Positions 33,455 to 41,319 of a DNA stretch of 59,062 nucleotides are shown here, piece by piece. The stretch is from Myxococcales bacterium. GTDB lineage: Bacteria; Myxococcota_A; Polyangia; Polyangiales; Polyangiaceae. Below the pieces are notes generated by a model. It made no database searches. It worked only from the letters and a program-made list of their open reading frames with translations, and was not told where the DNA came from. The translations under genes and the position numbers were made by a program. The DNA is taken from contig CANJCO010000029.1 in the NCBI GenBank assembly GCA_947473045.1, positions 1 to 59,062 of the forward strand. Direction: 5' to 3'. Positions within the stretch are counted from its first letter, which is position 1; each line of letters starts with the position of its first letter.

Positions 33455-35338
33455 ATGCCGACACTCAAGTGGTTTCCTTCTGCCGGGCCGCCGAAGACGT
33501 TCGCGCTGTACAAGCCGGTGTCGACCCTTGGGCGCGCGCTCGGCAACGACGTCGCCGTGCCCGCCGCGAAGATGGCCGAAACCCACGCGCAAGTGCTCTT
33601 CGACGGTCGCGACTTCAACCTCGAAGAGGTCGACAAGCACGGCGAGATTCTCATCAACGGCAAGAAGAAACGCCGCGCGAGGCTGGTGCACGGCGACCGC
33701 ATCACCCTCGGCGACACCGAGCTGACGTTCAGCATGTTCGACGAACCCTCGCGCAGCGCGCCGCGCAGCGAGACGTCGCCCGCTCAGCCGCCCGCAGCGC
33801 TTTCGAGCACGCAGATTCTCAGCGCCGCGAGCTCGTTGACGGGGCTCCGAAAGTTGTTCGAGTTCAGCGAAAAGCTGATGACGGTCAAGAGCGAAAGCGA
33901 GCTCCTGCTGGCGATGCTCGACGCGGTCATCGAGGTGACCGGCGCCGAGAAGGGCCTCATTTTGCTGTGCGAAGACGCCGAGCCCGGCGCGACCACGCGC
34001 AAGGCCACTGTCCGCGCCGCGCGCAACGTCAAGCGCGAGGCGATCACCGATGGGTCCGGCGCGATCTCCGACAGCATCGTCCGGCGCGTGCTCGACTCGG
34101 GGCGCCCGGTGATCGTCAGCGACGCGTTGACCGACCACGAGTTCAGCTCGAGCGAGAGCGTGCTCGCGCTCCAGCTGTCGAGCGTGATGTGCGCGCCGCT
34201 GGTCGCGCAGGGGCTCATCACCGGAGTGCTCTACGTAGGCAACGATCGCGTCAAGGGCCTCTTCGAGCGCGCGCAGCTCGACGTGCTCACGATCTTCGCG
34301 GGACAAGCGAGCCTCATCCTGCAAAACGCCATGCTGCTCAGCACGCTGCGCGCCGACAAAGAGAAGCTCACGCACGAGCTCAAGGACAAGCGCTTCGGCG
34401 AGATCATCGGCGTCTGCCCTTCGATGCAGGACGTGTTTCGCAAGCTGCAAAAGGTCGCGACGACCGACATCAGCGTGCTGATCACAGGCGAAACGGGCAC
34501 CGGCAAGGAGCTGATCGCCCGGGAGGTGCACCGACGAAGCAACCGCGCGAACGGGCCGTTCGTCGTCGTCAACTGCGGCGCGATTCCCGAGAACCTCATC
34601 GAGAGCGAGCTGTTCGGTCACGTCCGCGGCGCCTTCACCGGAGCCGTGGCGTCGCGCCCTGGCAAGTTTCAAGTCGCCGACAAGGGCACGCTGTTTCTCG
34701 ATGAGATCGGCGAGCTTCCGCTCAACCTGCAGGTGAAGCTGCTGCGCGCGCTGCAGGAGCGCGTCGTCTACCGCGTCGGCGACAGCAAGCCCGAGAAGGT
34801 CGACATTCGCATCGTCGCCGCGACCAACCGCGTGCTCGAAGACGAGATCCGCGGCGGCCGGTTCCGTGAGGATTTGTATTATCGGCTCAACGTGGTCAAC
34901 CTCTGGCTGCCTCCGCTTCGCGACCGCGGCGACGATGTGCTCATCATCGCCAAGGCGCTGCTCAGCAAGTACGCCGACGAGCTGCGCTCCGACGTGATGG
35001 GGTTCACCCCGCAAGCGCTCGCGGCGGTGAAGAAGCACGCGTGGCCGGGCAACATCCGGCAGCTCGAAAATCGCCTGAAAAAGGCGCTCGTGATGTGTGA
35101 CCAGTCGCTGCTCTCGCCGGAAGATCTCGACCTCGGCAAGGCACCCGAGAGCACCATCTTGCCGCTCGAAAAAGCGAAGGAGGAATTTCAGCGCGCCTAT
35201 GTGCTCGAAGTTCTCGACCGCAACAACGGAAACCGCACGCAGACAGCCCGCGATCTGGGCGTCGATCCGCGCACGATCTTCCGCTACCTCGAGCGCGAGG
35301 CCAACCCGCTGCCTCCCGGCGGCGCGGGCACGGAGTAG
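33455..35338 (+). CDS. FHA-GAF-AAA+ sigma-54 transcription activator
   Basis: The 627-aa regulator has an FHA domain (about 20-95; phosphothreonine binding), a GAF domain (about 133-293), and an intact sigma-54 activator AAA+ domain with Walker A GETGTGKE at 345-352, GAFTGA at 392-397 and Walker B LFLDEIGE at 413-420. A Fis-type helix-turn-helix (NRTQTARDLGVDPRTIFRYL) is near the end. FHA activators are typical of myxobacteria and are controlled by Ser/Thr kinases. A Hanks-type kinase lies 2 kb downstream. The start at 33455 fits the FHA fold; a longer frame runs upstream without a protein-like pattern. Confidence 0.95.
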   Translation: MPTLKWFPSAGPPKTFALYKPVSTLGRALGNDVAVPAAKMAETHAQVLFDGRDFNLEEVDKHGEILINGKKKRRARLVHGDRITLGDTELTFSMFDEPSRSAPRSETSPAQPPAALSSTQILSAASSLTGLRKLFEFSEKLMTVKSESELLLAMLDAVIEVTGAEKGLILLCEDAEPGATTRKATVRAARNVKREAITDGSGAISDSIVRRVLDSGRPVIVSDALTDHEFSSSESVLALQLSSVMCAPLVAQGLITGVLYVGNDRVKGLFERAQLDVLTIFAGQASLILQNAMLLSTLRADKEKLTHELKDKRFGEIIGVCPSMQDVFRKLQKVATTDISVLITGETGTGKELIAREVHRRSNRANGPFVVVNCGAIPENLIESELFGHVRGAFTGAVASRPGKFQVADKGTLFLDEIGELPLNLQVKLLRALQERVVYRVGDSKPEKVDIRIVAATNRVLEDEIRGGRFREDLYYRLNVVNLWLPPLRDRGDDVLIIAKALLSKYADELRSDVMGFTPQALAAVKKHAWPGNIRQLENRLKKALVMCDQSLLSPEDLDLGKAPESTILPLEKAKEEFQRAYVLEVLDRNNGNRTQTARDLGVDPRTIFRYLEREANPLPPGGAGTE

Positions 35339-35345
35339 CGCGACC

Positions 35346-35744
35346 TCAGTCGCGTGCGAGCGGCGCTGCGGCGTCGAACGCGTAGCTGTCGGAGACCGCC
35401 GAGGTCGCGTCCGCGAGGGCCGATGCCGGAGCCTCGAATGTCCGCTCGCCCTCGCCCGCGTGGCTTCGTGGCGCGAGGAGCAACATGGCCGAAGCCGCCA
35501 CGGCGACGCCTGCGCACAACGCCGCCGAGGCGCGGGCGGAGCGGCCGCGACGCCCCCGTCTGCCCGCCTCGCTCGCGTTTGCGATCGCTTCGAAGGCAAC
35601 CTCAAGCCGCGCCGCAGCGGCAAGCCTCGACGCGCAGAGCGCGCACTCGCCGGCGTGGGCCTCTACGAGCGCCGCGTCGCTTTCGGTGAGCTCGAACGCT
35701 ACGTAAGCCTCGAGCGACGCGCGGAGCAGGTGCGCGGCGCTCAC
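35346..35744 (-). CDS. Anti-sigma factor with zinc-binding HxxxCxxC motif
   Basis: The 132-aa protein starts at a GTG that overlaps the sigma-factor TGA (35741-35744). It carries the ZAS motif HAGECALCASRL at about residues 30-41, one membrane helix (ALCAGVAVAASAMLLLAP) and an extracytoplasmic tail of about 50 residues. It probably holds the neighbouring sigma factor inactive at the membrane until a signal arrives. The frame extends upstream only through the sigma gene. The stop is 8 bases from the convergent FHA regulator gene. Confidence 0.88.
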   Translation of the reverse strand: MSAAHLLRASLEAYVAFELTESDAALVEAHAGECALCASRLAAAARLEVAFEAIANASEAGRRGRRGRSARASAALCAGVAVAASAMLLLAPRSHAGEGERTFEAPASALADATSAVSDSYAFDAAAPLARD

Positions 35745-36340
35745 GCGAACGCTCCGGCGAGGGCGTCGCGCAGGAGCTTGCGCACTTCGCACACAATCTG
35801 GCGCACCCGCTGGGTCGAAAGCCCGACCCGGGCGGCGATCTCGGCGTGCGAGAGTCCGTCGCCCGCGTAGGCAAGCTCGAAGACCCTCCGCGCGTTGGGC
35901 GTGCAGCGGGAAAGCACGCGCTCGGCCACCCGAAGCCTCTCGTCACTGAGCATGCGCTCGTCGGCCAGGTCGCGCGGATCGGCTGCGTCTGCGGGCGAAG
36001 ACGACATCACGGCACGCTCGCGCAGGTCACGACGAGCCGCGTCGATCGACAGAAATATCGCCTGCGTGATCGCCAACGACGGCAGTCTGAGCTCGGCGAG
36101 CTTGCCTGCGCGCTGCTGCTCAATGAGCTTCAGCCACGCATCTTGCGCAACGTCGCGCGCACGGCTCACCGGCACCCCACGCGCGAGCAGGGCGACGACA
36201 ACGCGATGATTGTGCCGGGAAATGAGCGCGTTCCATGCGGCGACGTCGCCCCGCAGCGCGCGGGCCGGGAGATCGCACTCAGGCGCCGTGGCCGCGGGAG
36301 CCTCGGGCGCCCCGAGGCGGGCAAGAGCAAAGGTCGTCAT
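35741..36340 (-). CDS. ECF-type RNA polymerase sigma factor
   Basis: The 199-aa protein has sigma region 2 (AWNALISRHNHRVVVALLARGV, then ARDVAQDAWLKLIE) and region 4 (LSHAEIAARVGLSTQRVRQIVCEVRKLL), and no region 3. It directs RNA polymerase to a small regulon and is coupled by a GTGA overlap to the anti-sigma gene. The 112 bases to the divergent DNRLRE lipoprotein gene hold an 8-bp inverted repeat that may mark a shared control region. Confidence 0.92.
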   Translation of the reverse strand: MTTFALARLGAPEAPAATAPECDLPARALRGDVAAWNALISRHNHRVVVALLARGVPVSRARDVAQDAWLKLIEQQRAGKLAELRLPSLAITQAIFLSIDAARRDLRERAVMSSSPADAADPRDLADERMLSDERLRVAERVLSRCTPNARRVFELAYAGDGLSHAEIAARVGLSTQRVRQIVCEVRKLLRDALAGAFA

Positions 36341-36364
36341 GTCTTGCGGCTACAACGCTCGGGA

Positions 36365-36402
36365 CGCCGAAACGATATCGCCACGCCTGCGCGATTTCGG
36401 CG
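36365..36402. promoter_or_regulatory. Inverted repeat in the sigma/DNRLRE divergent region
   Basis: CGCCGAAA (36365-36372) and TTTCGGCG (36395-36402) are perfect complements spaced by 22 bases, with CGATATCG at 36373-36380 between them. It sits midway between two divergent starts and may be an operator or a pair of promoter elements. Confidence 0.35.
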
Positions 36403-36452
36403 CTCAAACGCCGCGGCTTGCGCGCGGTGGCCAGCAGTGCCATTTCTGGCGG

Positions 36453-37304
36453 ATGGTCGGTACTTGTGTTCGCTACGCGGTCGGCTGCGCCGCGTCGGCC
36501 CTCGCGCTCGGGTGCGGCGCAGACGTCTTCTCCACCGGCACAGACGACGGCGGCGCCCAGCCGGGCACCGATGCCAGCGTGGTCGCGGTCGACGCATCTG
36601 TCACCGACGCGCCCGTCGCCGACGCGCGCCCCCTCGACGGCGCCCCCGATGCGCAGGTCGGGCCTTGCCCTGGTAAAACGACCATCCAGCTGCCCGCGGA
36701 GGCCGACGCTTTCTTGCTCGAAACTTACCCCACGTACGCGGTCGGAAAGGTCAGCATGCTGCACGCCGCCGACTACGGACAAGCCCTCGCGCGCGTCGCG
36801 ATCATGCGATTCAACCTCTCAACGTTGCCCGGTGGCGCGAAGATTCGGGACCTCACGTTGGGCCTCTCTTACGCGCCCGTCTCCAGCAATTGCGGCGGAC
36901 CATGCGCATCCTGCGCGGGGGTCGAAGTTTCAGGCCCAATCGATGCGTTCTTTCTGCGAAGCGATTGGGACGAATCAACTGTGACGTGGCAGTCACGCGG
37001 CCCGAACAAACTCTGGGACAAACCCGGCGCCGTGGGCCAGAACGACCGGTCTTCGCCGCCGTTCGCGAGCTTCGCGCACGTCGCCAAACAGAATGAGACC
37101 ATCGCCCTCAGTCAGCAGGCTGTGAACGACATCAACAATTGGGTGTCGCAGAGCAGCGCCGGGCCCACCGTGAGCGTTCTGCTGGGAGCCCAGCCGAACA
37201 GCGCCGCGAAGTTCGTGATCGCCTCGCGCGAGTGGCAGGCTGACTGCGGCGGAGATGCCGGCCTGTCTTCAGCGCCCACGCTCACCGTGACTTACTGCCA
37301 GTAA
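36453..37304 (+). CDS. DNRLRE-domain lipoprotein
   Basis: The 283-aa protein has a lipobox (ALGC, Cys21), a long Asp/Ala/Val linker (DASVVAVDASVTDAPVADAR) and one DNRLRE-type beta domain. This runs from TTIQLPAEADAFLLETYP through RVAIMRFNLSTL to DWDESTVTWQSRG. The domain is common in secreted and surface proteins of myxobacteria and archaea and is thought to bind polysaccharide or serve as scaffold. The start at 36453 is chosen for the signal peptide. It is divergent from the ECF sigma gene and may belong to its regulon. Confidence 0.85.
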   Translation: MVGTCVRYAVGCAASALALGCGADVFSTGTDDGGAQPGTDASVVAVDASVTDAPVADARPLDGAPDAQVGPCPGKTTIQLPAEADAFLLETYPTYAVGKVSMLHAADYGQALARVAIMRFNLSTLPGGAKIRDLTLGLSYAPVSSNCGGPCASCAGVEVSGPIDAFFLRSDWDESTVTWQSRGPNKLWDKPGAVGQNDRSSPPFASFAHVAKQNETIALSQQAVNDINNWVSQSSAGPTVSVLLGAQPNSAAKFVIASREWQADCGGDAGLSSAPTLTVTYCQ

Positions 37305-37316
37305 CGCCCGCGCCGG

Positions 37317-38420
37317 CTACTTGCCGAAGAGCTTGACCGCGATGAGGGCGGCAGCCGCGCCGACCACCAAAAACGCCACCGCTACTGCGATGAGGGCCCG
37401 GGTGTTTGACGGCCGCGCCACCAGCGTATCGGACACTTCGCGCGACGACGACGCGGCCTCGGGAAGCTGCGGCAGCGAGACCTCGGAGGCGAGGGTCGGC
37501 AGCGGCGCGCGCACGCCAGCGACGGCAGCCGGCAGGGCGGTCTCGCCCGCGAGCACGGCGGATAGCGCCGCGCCGAATTCGGCCATCGACCCAAAGCGGG
37601 CGGCTTCATCCTTGGCGAGCGCTTGGTCGATAATTTTGTCGAGAAGCGGCGGAAATACGCGTCCGGGTACGCGCGCCGAGAGCGGGATCGGCTTCGACAT
37701 CACGTGCAGCGACAGGTATTCCATCGCGCTCTTGGCCTCGAACGGCAGCTTGCCCGTAAGCACTTCGTAGAGAATCACCGCGAGCGAGTACTGATCCGTC
37801 GCGGGCGTCAGCGTCTTGCCCTGCGCCTGTTCGGGACTCATAAACTCCGGCGTTCCGAACACCATGCCCTCCTGCGTCAGCATGACGGAACCGGGTCGCA
37901 TCTCCCGCTCGGTGACCTTCGCGAGGCCGAAATCGAGCACCTTCGGGTAGTCCTTCATGCCCGCGGACTGGCACATGAAAATGTTTTCAGGCTTGAGGTC
38001 GCGATGAATGATGCCCTGCTGGTGCGCCTCTTCGAGCGCTCCGCAGACGAGCACCATCGGCGGCAGCGCGCGCTCGATCGAAAACGGGCCTTCGGAGCGC
38101 GCAGTCTGGTTGAGGTTCTTGCCCTCGAGCAGCTCCATCACGATATAGAGCGAGCCGTCTTCGAGCTCGCCGTAGAGAAACACTTTCACGGTGTTGGGGT
38201 GCGCGAGGTGGCTCATCGCCCGCGCCTCGCGCCGGAACCGCGACGCGAGATCTTTGCGCGCCGTGAGCTTGGGGTGAAGTATTTTCACGCCCACCATGCG
38301 GTTCATCTCAGGCTGAAGCGCCTTGTACACGGCGCCCATGCCGCCCGAGCCGATCTTCTGCAGGATCTTGAACTGGCCGTTCAGAATATCGCGGCCGATG
38401 AAGGGATCCGGCGGGGGCAT
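37317..38420 (-). CDS. Ser/Thr protein kinase, Hanks type, membrane-anchored
   Basis: The 367-aa protein has all kinase landmarks: IGSGGMGAVY (23-32), catalytic Lys46, HRDLKPEN (139-146), DFG (163-165), and TPEFMSPEQ in the activation segment. A Pro/Ala/Ser linker leads to one C-terminal membrane helix (about 342-362), with only three or four residues outside. It thus signals from the inner face of the membrane. It is convergent with the DNRLRE gene and divergent from the YfiH gene. It may phosphorylate partners of the FHA regulator encoded 2 kb away. Confidence 0.96.
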   Translation of the reverse strand: MPPPDPFIGRDILNGQFKILQKIGSGGMGAVYKALQPEMNRMVGVKILHPKLTARKDLASRFRREARAMSHLAHPNTVKVFLYGELEDGSLYIVMELLEGKNLNQTARSEGPFSIERALPPMVLVCGALEEAHQQGIIHRDLKPENIFMCQSAGMKDYPKVLDFGLAKVTEREMRPGSVMLTQEGMVFGTPEFMSPEQAQGKTLTPATDQYSLAVILYEVLTGKLPFEAKSAMEYLSLHVMSKPIPLSARVPGRVFPPLLDKIIDQALAKDEAARFGSMAEFGAALSAVLAGETALPAAVAGVRAPLPTLASEVSLPQLPEAASSSREVSDTLVARPSNTRALIAVAVAFLVVGAAAALIAVKLFGK

Positions 38421-38461
38421 GAGGGGCTAACACTACCACGGAAGCGTGTAGGATCAGACCT

Positions 38462-39175
38462 ATGAGCGACCTTGCGATCGCGCTTGAGAGCGCCGAGCTG
38501 CGCGCCGCCGGCTTTCGCCACGGCTTTTCGACGCGAAGACTGAGCTTCAAACCGCTGACGCCCGAGGCCCTGGAGTCGATCGCGATCGCGCTTCGGCTCG
38601 ATCCCGCGCGCATCTTCATCGCCAGTCAGGTACACGGCGCGCGCGCCATTTTCGCCGACGGTTCGCCCGAGGCGATGCAGAGCGTCGAGGCCGACGCCAT
38701 CGTGGCGTGCGGCGCCGGTGACGCCGTGGCGGTGCGGATCGCCGACTGCGTGCCGGTGCTGCTCGCGGACTCGGAGACGGGCGCGGTCGCCGCGGTTCAC
38801 GCGGGCTGGAAAGGTTTCGTCGCCGGCGTCGTCGAGCGCGCCATCGCGTTGGGCGCCGAGCGAGGGGCGCGGTTCGATATCGCGGCCATCGGCCCGTGCA
38901 TTGAAGCGTGCTGCTTCGAGGTCGGCACCGAGGTCGCCGCGCAGCTCGCGCAGGCCGCGGGTGACGACGGCATCGTAACGCGCGCGCACAGCGAGAAAGC
39001 GTTCGTCGATCTGCGTCGCGGGGTGCGCCTGAAGCTCGCGCGGGCCGGCATTCGCCGTATCGACGACGTTGCAGGTTGCACGCGCTGCGACCACGAGCGC
39101 TTCTTTTCGTACAGGCGCGACCGCGAGGCGTCGGGGAGACACCTCGCCGTCATCGCATCACGCACGCTTCCCTGA
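38462..39175 (+). CDS. YfiH/laccase-domain purine nucleoside phosphorylase family protein
   Basis: The 237-aa protein has the family's zinc ligands in SQVHGARAIF, RIADCVPVLLAD and AAVHAGWKG. Later motifs include AIGPCIEACCFEVG and FSYRRDREASGRHLAVI. Members cleave purine nucleosides and some edit peptidoglycan precursors (PgeF). The length is typical. It is monocistronic: divergent from the kinase gene and convergent with the Cys-repeat lipoprotein gene 12 bases on. Confidence 0.94.
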   Translation: MSDLAIALESAELRAAGFRHGFSTRRLSFKPLTPEALESIAIALRLDPARIFIASQVHGARAIFADGSPEAMQSVEADAIVACGAGDAVAVRIADCVPVLLADSETGAVAAVHAGWKGFVAGVVERAIALGAERGARFDIAAIGPCIEACCFEVGTEVAAQLAQAAGDDGIVTRAHSEKAFVDLRRGVRLKLARAGIRRIDDVAGCTRCDHERFFSYRRDREASGRHLAVIASRTLP

Positions 39176-39187
39176 GTCGCGCGGCGC

Positions 39188-41197
39188 TCAGTGCGGCGCT
39201 GAGTTACCGCAGACGCCGCCGTTGCCGCCGCCTCCGCAGGTGTCGGGAGCATTGCACGTGCCACACTGAATCAGGCCGCCGCAACCATCACCCGCCGGAC
39301 CGCAGTCGAAGCCAAGCTGAGCGCACGTCTTCGGCGCACACGGCCCGCCGTCGGGAGCGCCACACTGACCGGACTTGCCGCCGCCGCCGCACGTCTGCGG
39401 CGACACGCAGTTGCCGCACTGGAGAAGGCCACCGCAGCCATCGCCCGCAGGTCCGCAGCTGATGTTCTGCTGCGCGCAAGTGAGCGGCGTGCAGAGCGGC
39501 TTGGGGGGCGGCGGAACGCAGGAGGCCAGGTCCCAGATCATGAATTCGAGGGCCTTCTCCTGCGCCGTCATCGGGCTCGCCGTGCATTCCGCCGGGAACG
39601 TCTGACCGCCCGAATTCGTGCCCGCGACGTGGAAGTCGCTGTAGACCACGCGGCCGCACTGGTTCTGCTTTCCCCAGGGCGTGTCGAACGAATAGTTGAG
39701 CGGGAAGTTCGGGTTCTGCCCCACCGTGTACATCGTGCGTACGGCCGGCGAGACCACAGCGTCGAAGTCGTGGCGCGGATCGCTGATGTTCATGCGCGCG
39801 GGGTTCTGCTGCGTAAGCGCGCCGACGATTCCGAGCCACTTGGCGAACGTCTGCCCTTTGTTGAACGACGTGTCGATCTCGGCCGACGTGCTCACGAGCG
39901 ATCCCGCGTTCGCGTTCCAGGTCGCCGTCTGTGAAAACGGCGCGATATTATACAGCCACGTGTAGCTGAAGTGGGTCGCGAACACGCGTCCCCCGTTGTC
40001 GGTGTAGTCGACCACGTTTTGCTGCGTCGCAGCCGGCTTGGCGATCTGTCCACCCCAGCACGGAAAGAACACCTGATCGTAGCTCTCGAGGGTCGCGAGC
40101 TTGGCCGTCAGCGTCGACTCGGCAGGGGTCTGGTTGGAGATGCGCGCGCCGTTGCCGAGGTAGGTCTCGATGCGGCCGCCGCCCGCAGGGTTGGTGAATT
40201 CGGCTTGATCGACGCCCATTTTTAGCAGCACGCACTCGAAACCATCGACGCTTCCGGTCGAGATCGCGGTGAGCGGAATGTCGCCCTCGCTCTTGTTGCG
40301 GGGCATGTGAATGTCACCGATCGCGGTGGTCACGCACCCGGGAACGTTGAACGTCACCTGCCGGCGCCACCTGCCGAGCTGAATGACGACGGGAATGTTG
40401 TTGCCGACGGGCACGTTGGTCAGCGTGAAGGTGCCGTCAACATCGGTGGTCGCCTGAACGAGCGGGCTGCCCGAAACGTCGGCGCCGCACTGGCTGCATT
40501 GCACGCCCTTGCTGAACGCGAGCACCGGCGCGTTGGGGACGTACACGAGAACGTTCGGGACCGGATCGGGCACAGCATTGTTCGGCAGGTATTTCGGCAA
40601 CGTGCCCGCCACGACCTTGCCCTTGAGCGTCGTGGTGCCTCCGCCGTCGCACGTCACCTGCTGCTTGCACAGGCCGTTGCAGGGCACCGAGTTTCCGCAA
40701 ATGCTCGGCTTGCCGCCGCCGCCGCAGATGTCGGGCAGCACGCACGTTCCGCACTGAAGCACGCCGCCGCAGCCGTCGCCCGCCGGCCCGCAGTTGATCG
40801 CGAGCTGGGCGCAGGTCGTCGGAACGCACGCGACGGCGCCGTCGGGAGCGAACCCGTTGTTGCCGCACTTGCTGAAGCCGCCGCCGCCGCAAACGTCGGG
40901 CGCGTTGCAGACGCCGCACTGAAGCACGCCGCCGCAGCCATCAGCGTTGTCGCCGCAATCGAAGCCAAGCTGCTGGCACGTCTTCGGAGAGCATGCGGAC
41001 GAGCCGCCGTCGGGAGTGGTGATCACCGAACCATCGGTGTCGATCACGTTGCCCTGCTCGTCGCGACCGCCGGAGCCGCCGTCGAGGGGGAACCCGCCCG
41101 TCGTGCCGTCGTCTCCGCCGCACGAGGCCACCGCGCCCGCGACGCCCGCCAATACCGCGATCGCCGACGCAGTCCACGCCAATGCTTTGATGCCCAT
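39188..41197 (-). CDS. Lipoprotein with four Cys-rich DGCGG repeats around a central domain
   Basis: The 669-aa protein has a lipobox (AVASC, Cys26) and two tandem repeats of about 45 residues near the N-terminus. Each follows the pattern TCxQLxxxCGxxxDGCGGxLQCGxC, then CGGGG. A carboxypeptidase-regulatory-like beta domain and a central domain of unknown fold follow (VFATHFSYTWLYN, QCGRVVYSDFHV, EKALEFMIWDLASC). Two more copies of the repeat close the protein. The repeats are typical of Polyangiales surface proteins and probably form disulfide-bonded knots. Its role is unknown, perhaps adhesion or scaffold. Confidence 0.85.
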   Translation of the reverse strand: MGIKALAWTASAIAVLAGVAGAVASCGGDDGTTGGFPLDGGSGGRDEQGNVIDTDGSVITTPDGGSSACSPKTCQQLGFDCGDNADGCGGVLQCGVCNAPDVCGGGGFSKCGNNGFAPDGAVACVPTTCAQLAINCGPAGDGCGGVLQCGTCVLPDICGGGGKPSICGNSVPCNGLCKQQVTCDGGGTTTLKGKVVAGTLPKYLPNNAVPDPVPNVLVYVPNAPVLAFSKGVQCSQCGADVSGSPLVQATTDVDGTFTLTNVPVGNNIPVVIQLGRWRRQVTFNVPGCVTTAIGDIHMPRNKSEGDIPLTAISTGSVDGFECVLLKMGVDQAEFTNPAGGGRIETYLGNGARISNQTPAESTLTAKLATLESYDQVFFPCWGGQIAKPAATQQNVVDYTDNGGRVFATHFSYTWLYNIAPFSQTATWNANAGSLVSTSAEIDTSFNKGQTFAKWLGIVGALTQQNPARMNISDPRHDFDAVVSPAVRTMYTVGQNPNFPLNYSFDTPWGKQNQCGRVVYSDFHVAGTNSGGQTFPAECTASPMTAQEKALEFMIWDLASCVPPPPKPLCTPLTCAQQNISCGPAGDGCGGLLQCGNCVSPQTCGGGGKSGQCGAPDGGPCAPKTCAQLGFDCGPAGDGCGGLIQCGTCNAPDTCGGGGNGGVCGNSAPH

Positions 41198-41319
41198 ACA
41201 AGCCTCCAGCTGCTCAGCCTAACCGCAAGCGCGCGAGCGCGCTCAAGCAACTATTGCGACCTGCAGAGAGCGCACACGGCGCACAACCCGCGCCGGCGTC
41301 TTATTACGACAGGCGCCCT

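Noticed and set aside
39244-39266. A sigma-54-like TGGCACG-N4-ATGCT on the minus strand
   Set aside because: It lies in the Cys-repeat coding end and no minus-strand gene begins downstream.
39188-41197. Repeated GC-rich DNA segments that could look like a tandem DNA repeat
   Set aside because: They follow the protein repeats of the Cys-rich lipoprotein and diverge at synonymous sites.
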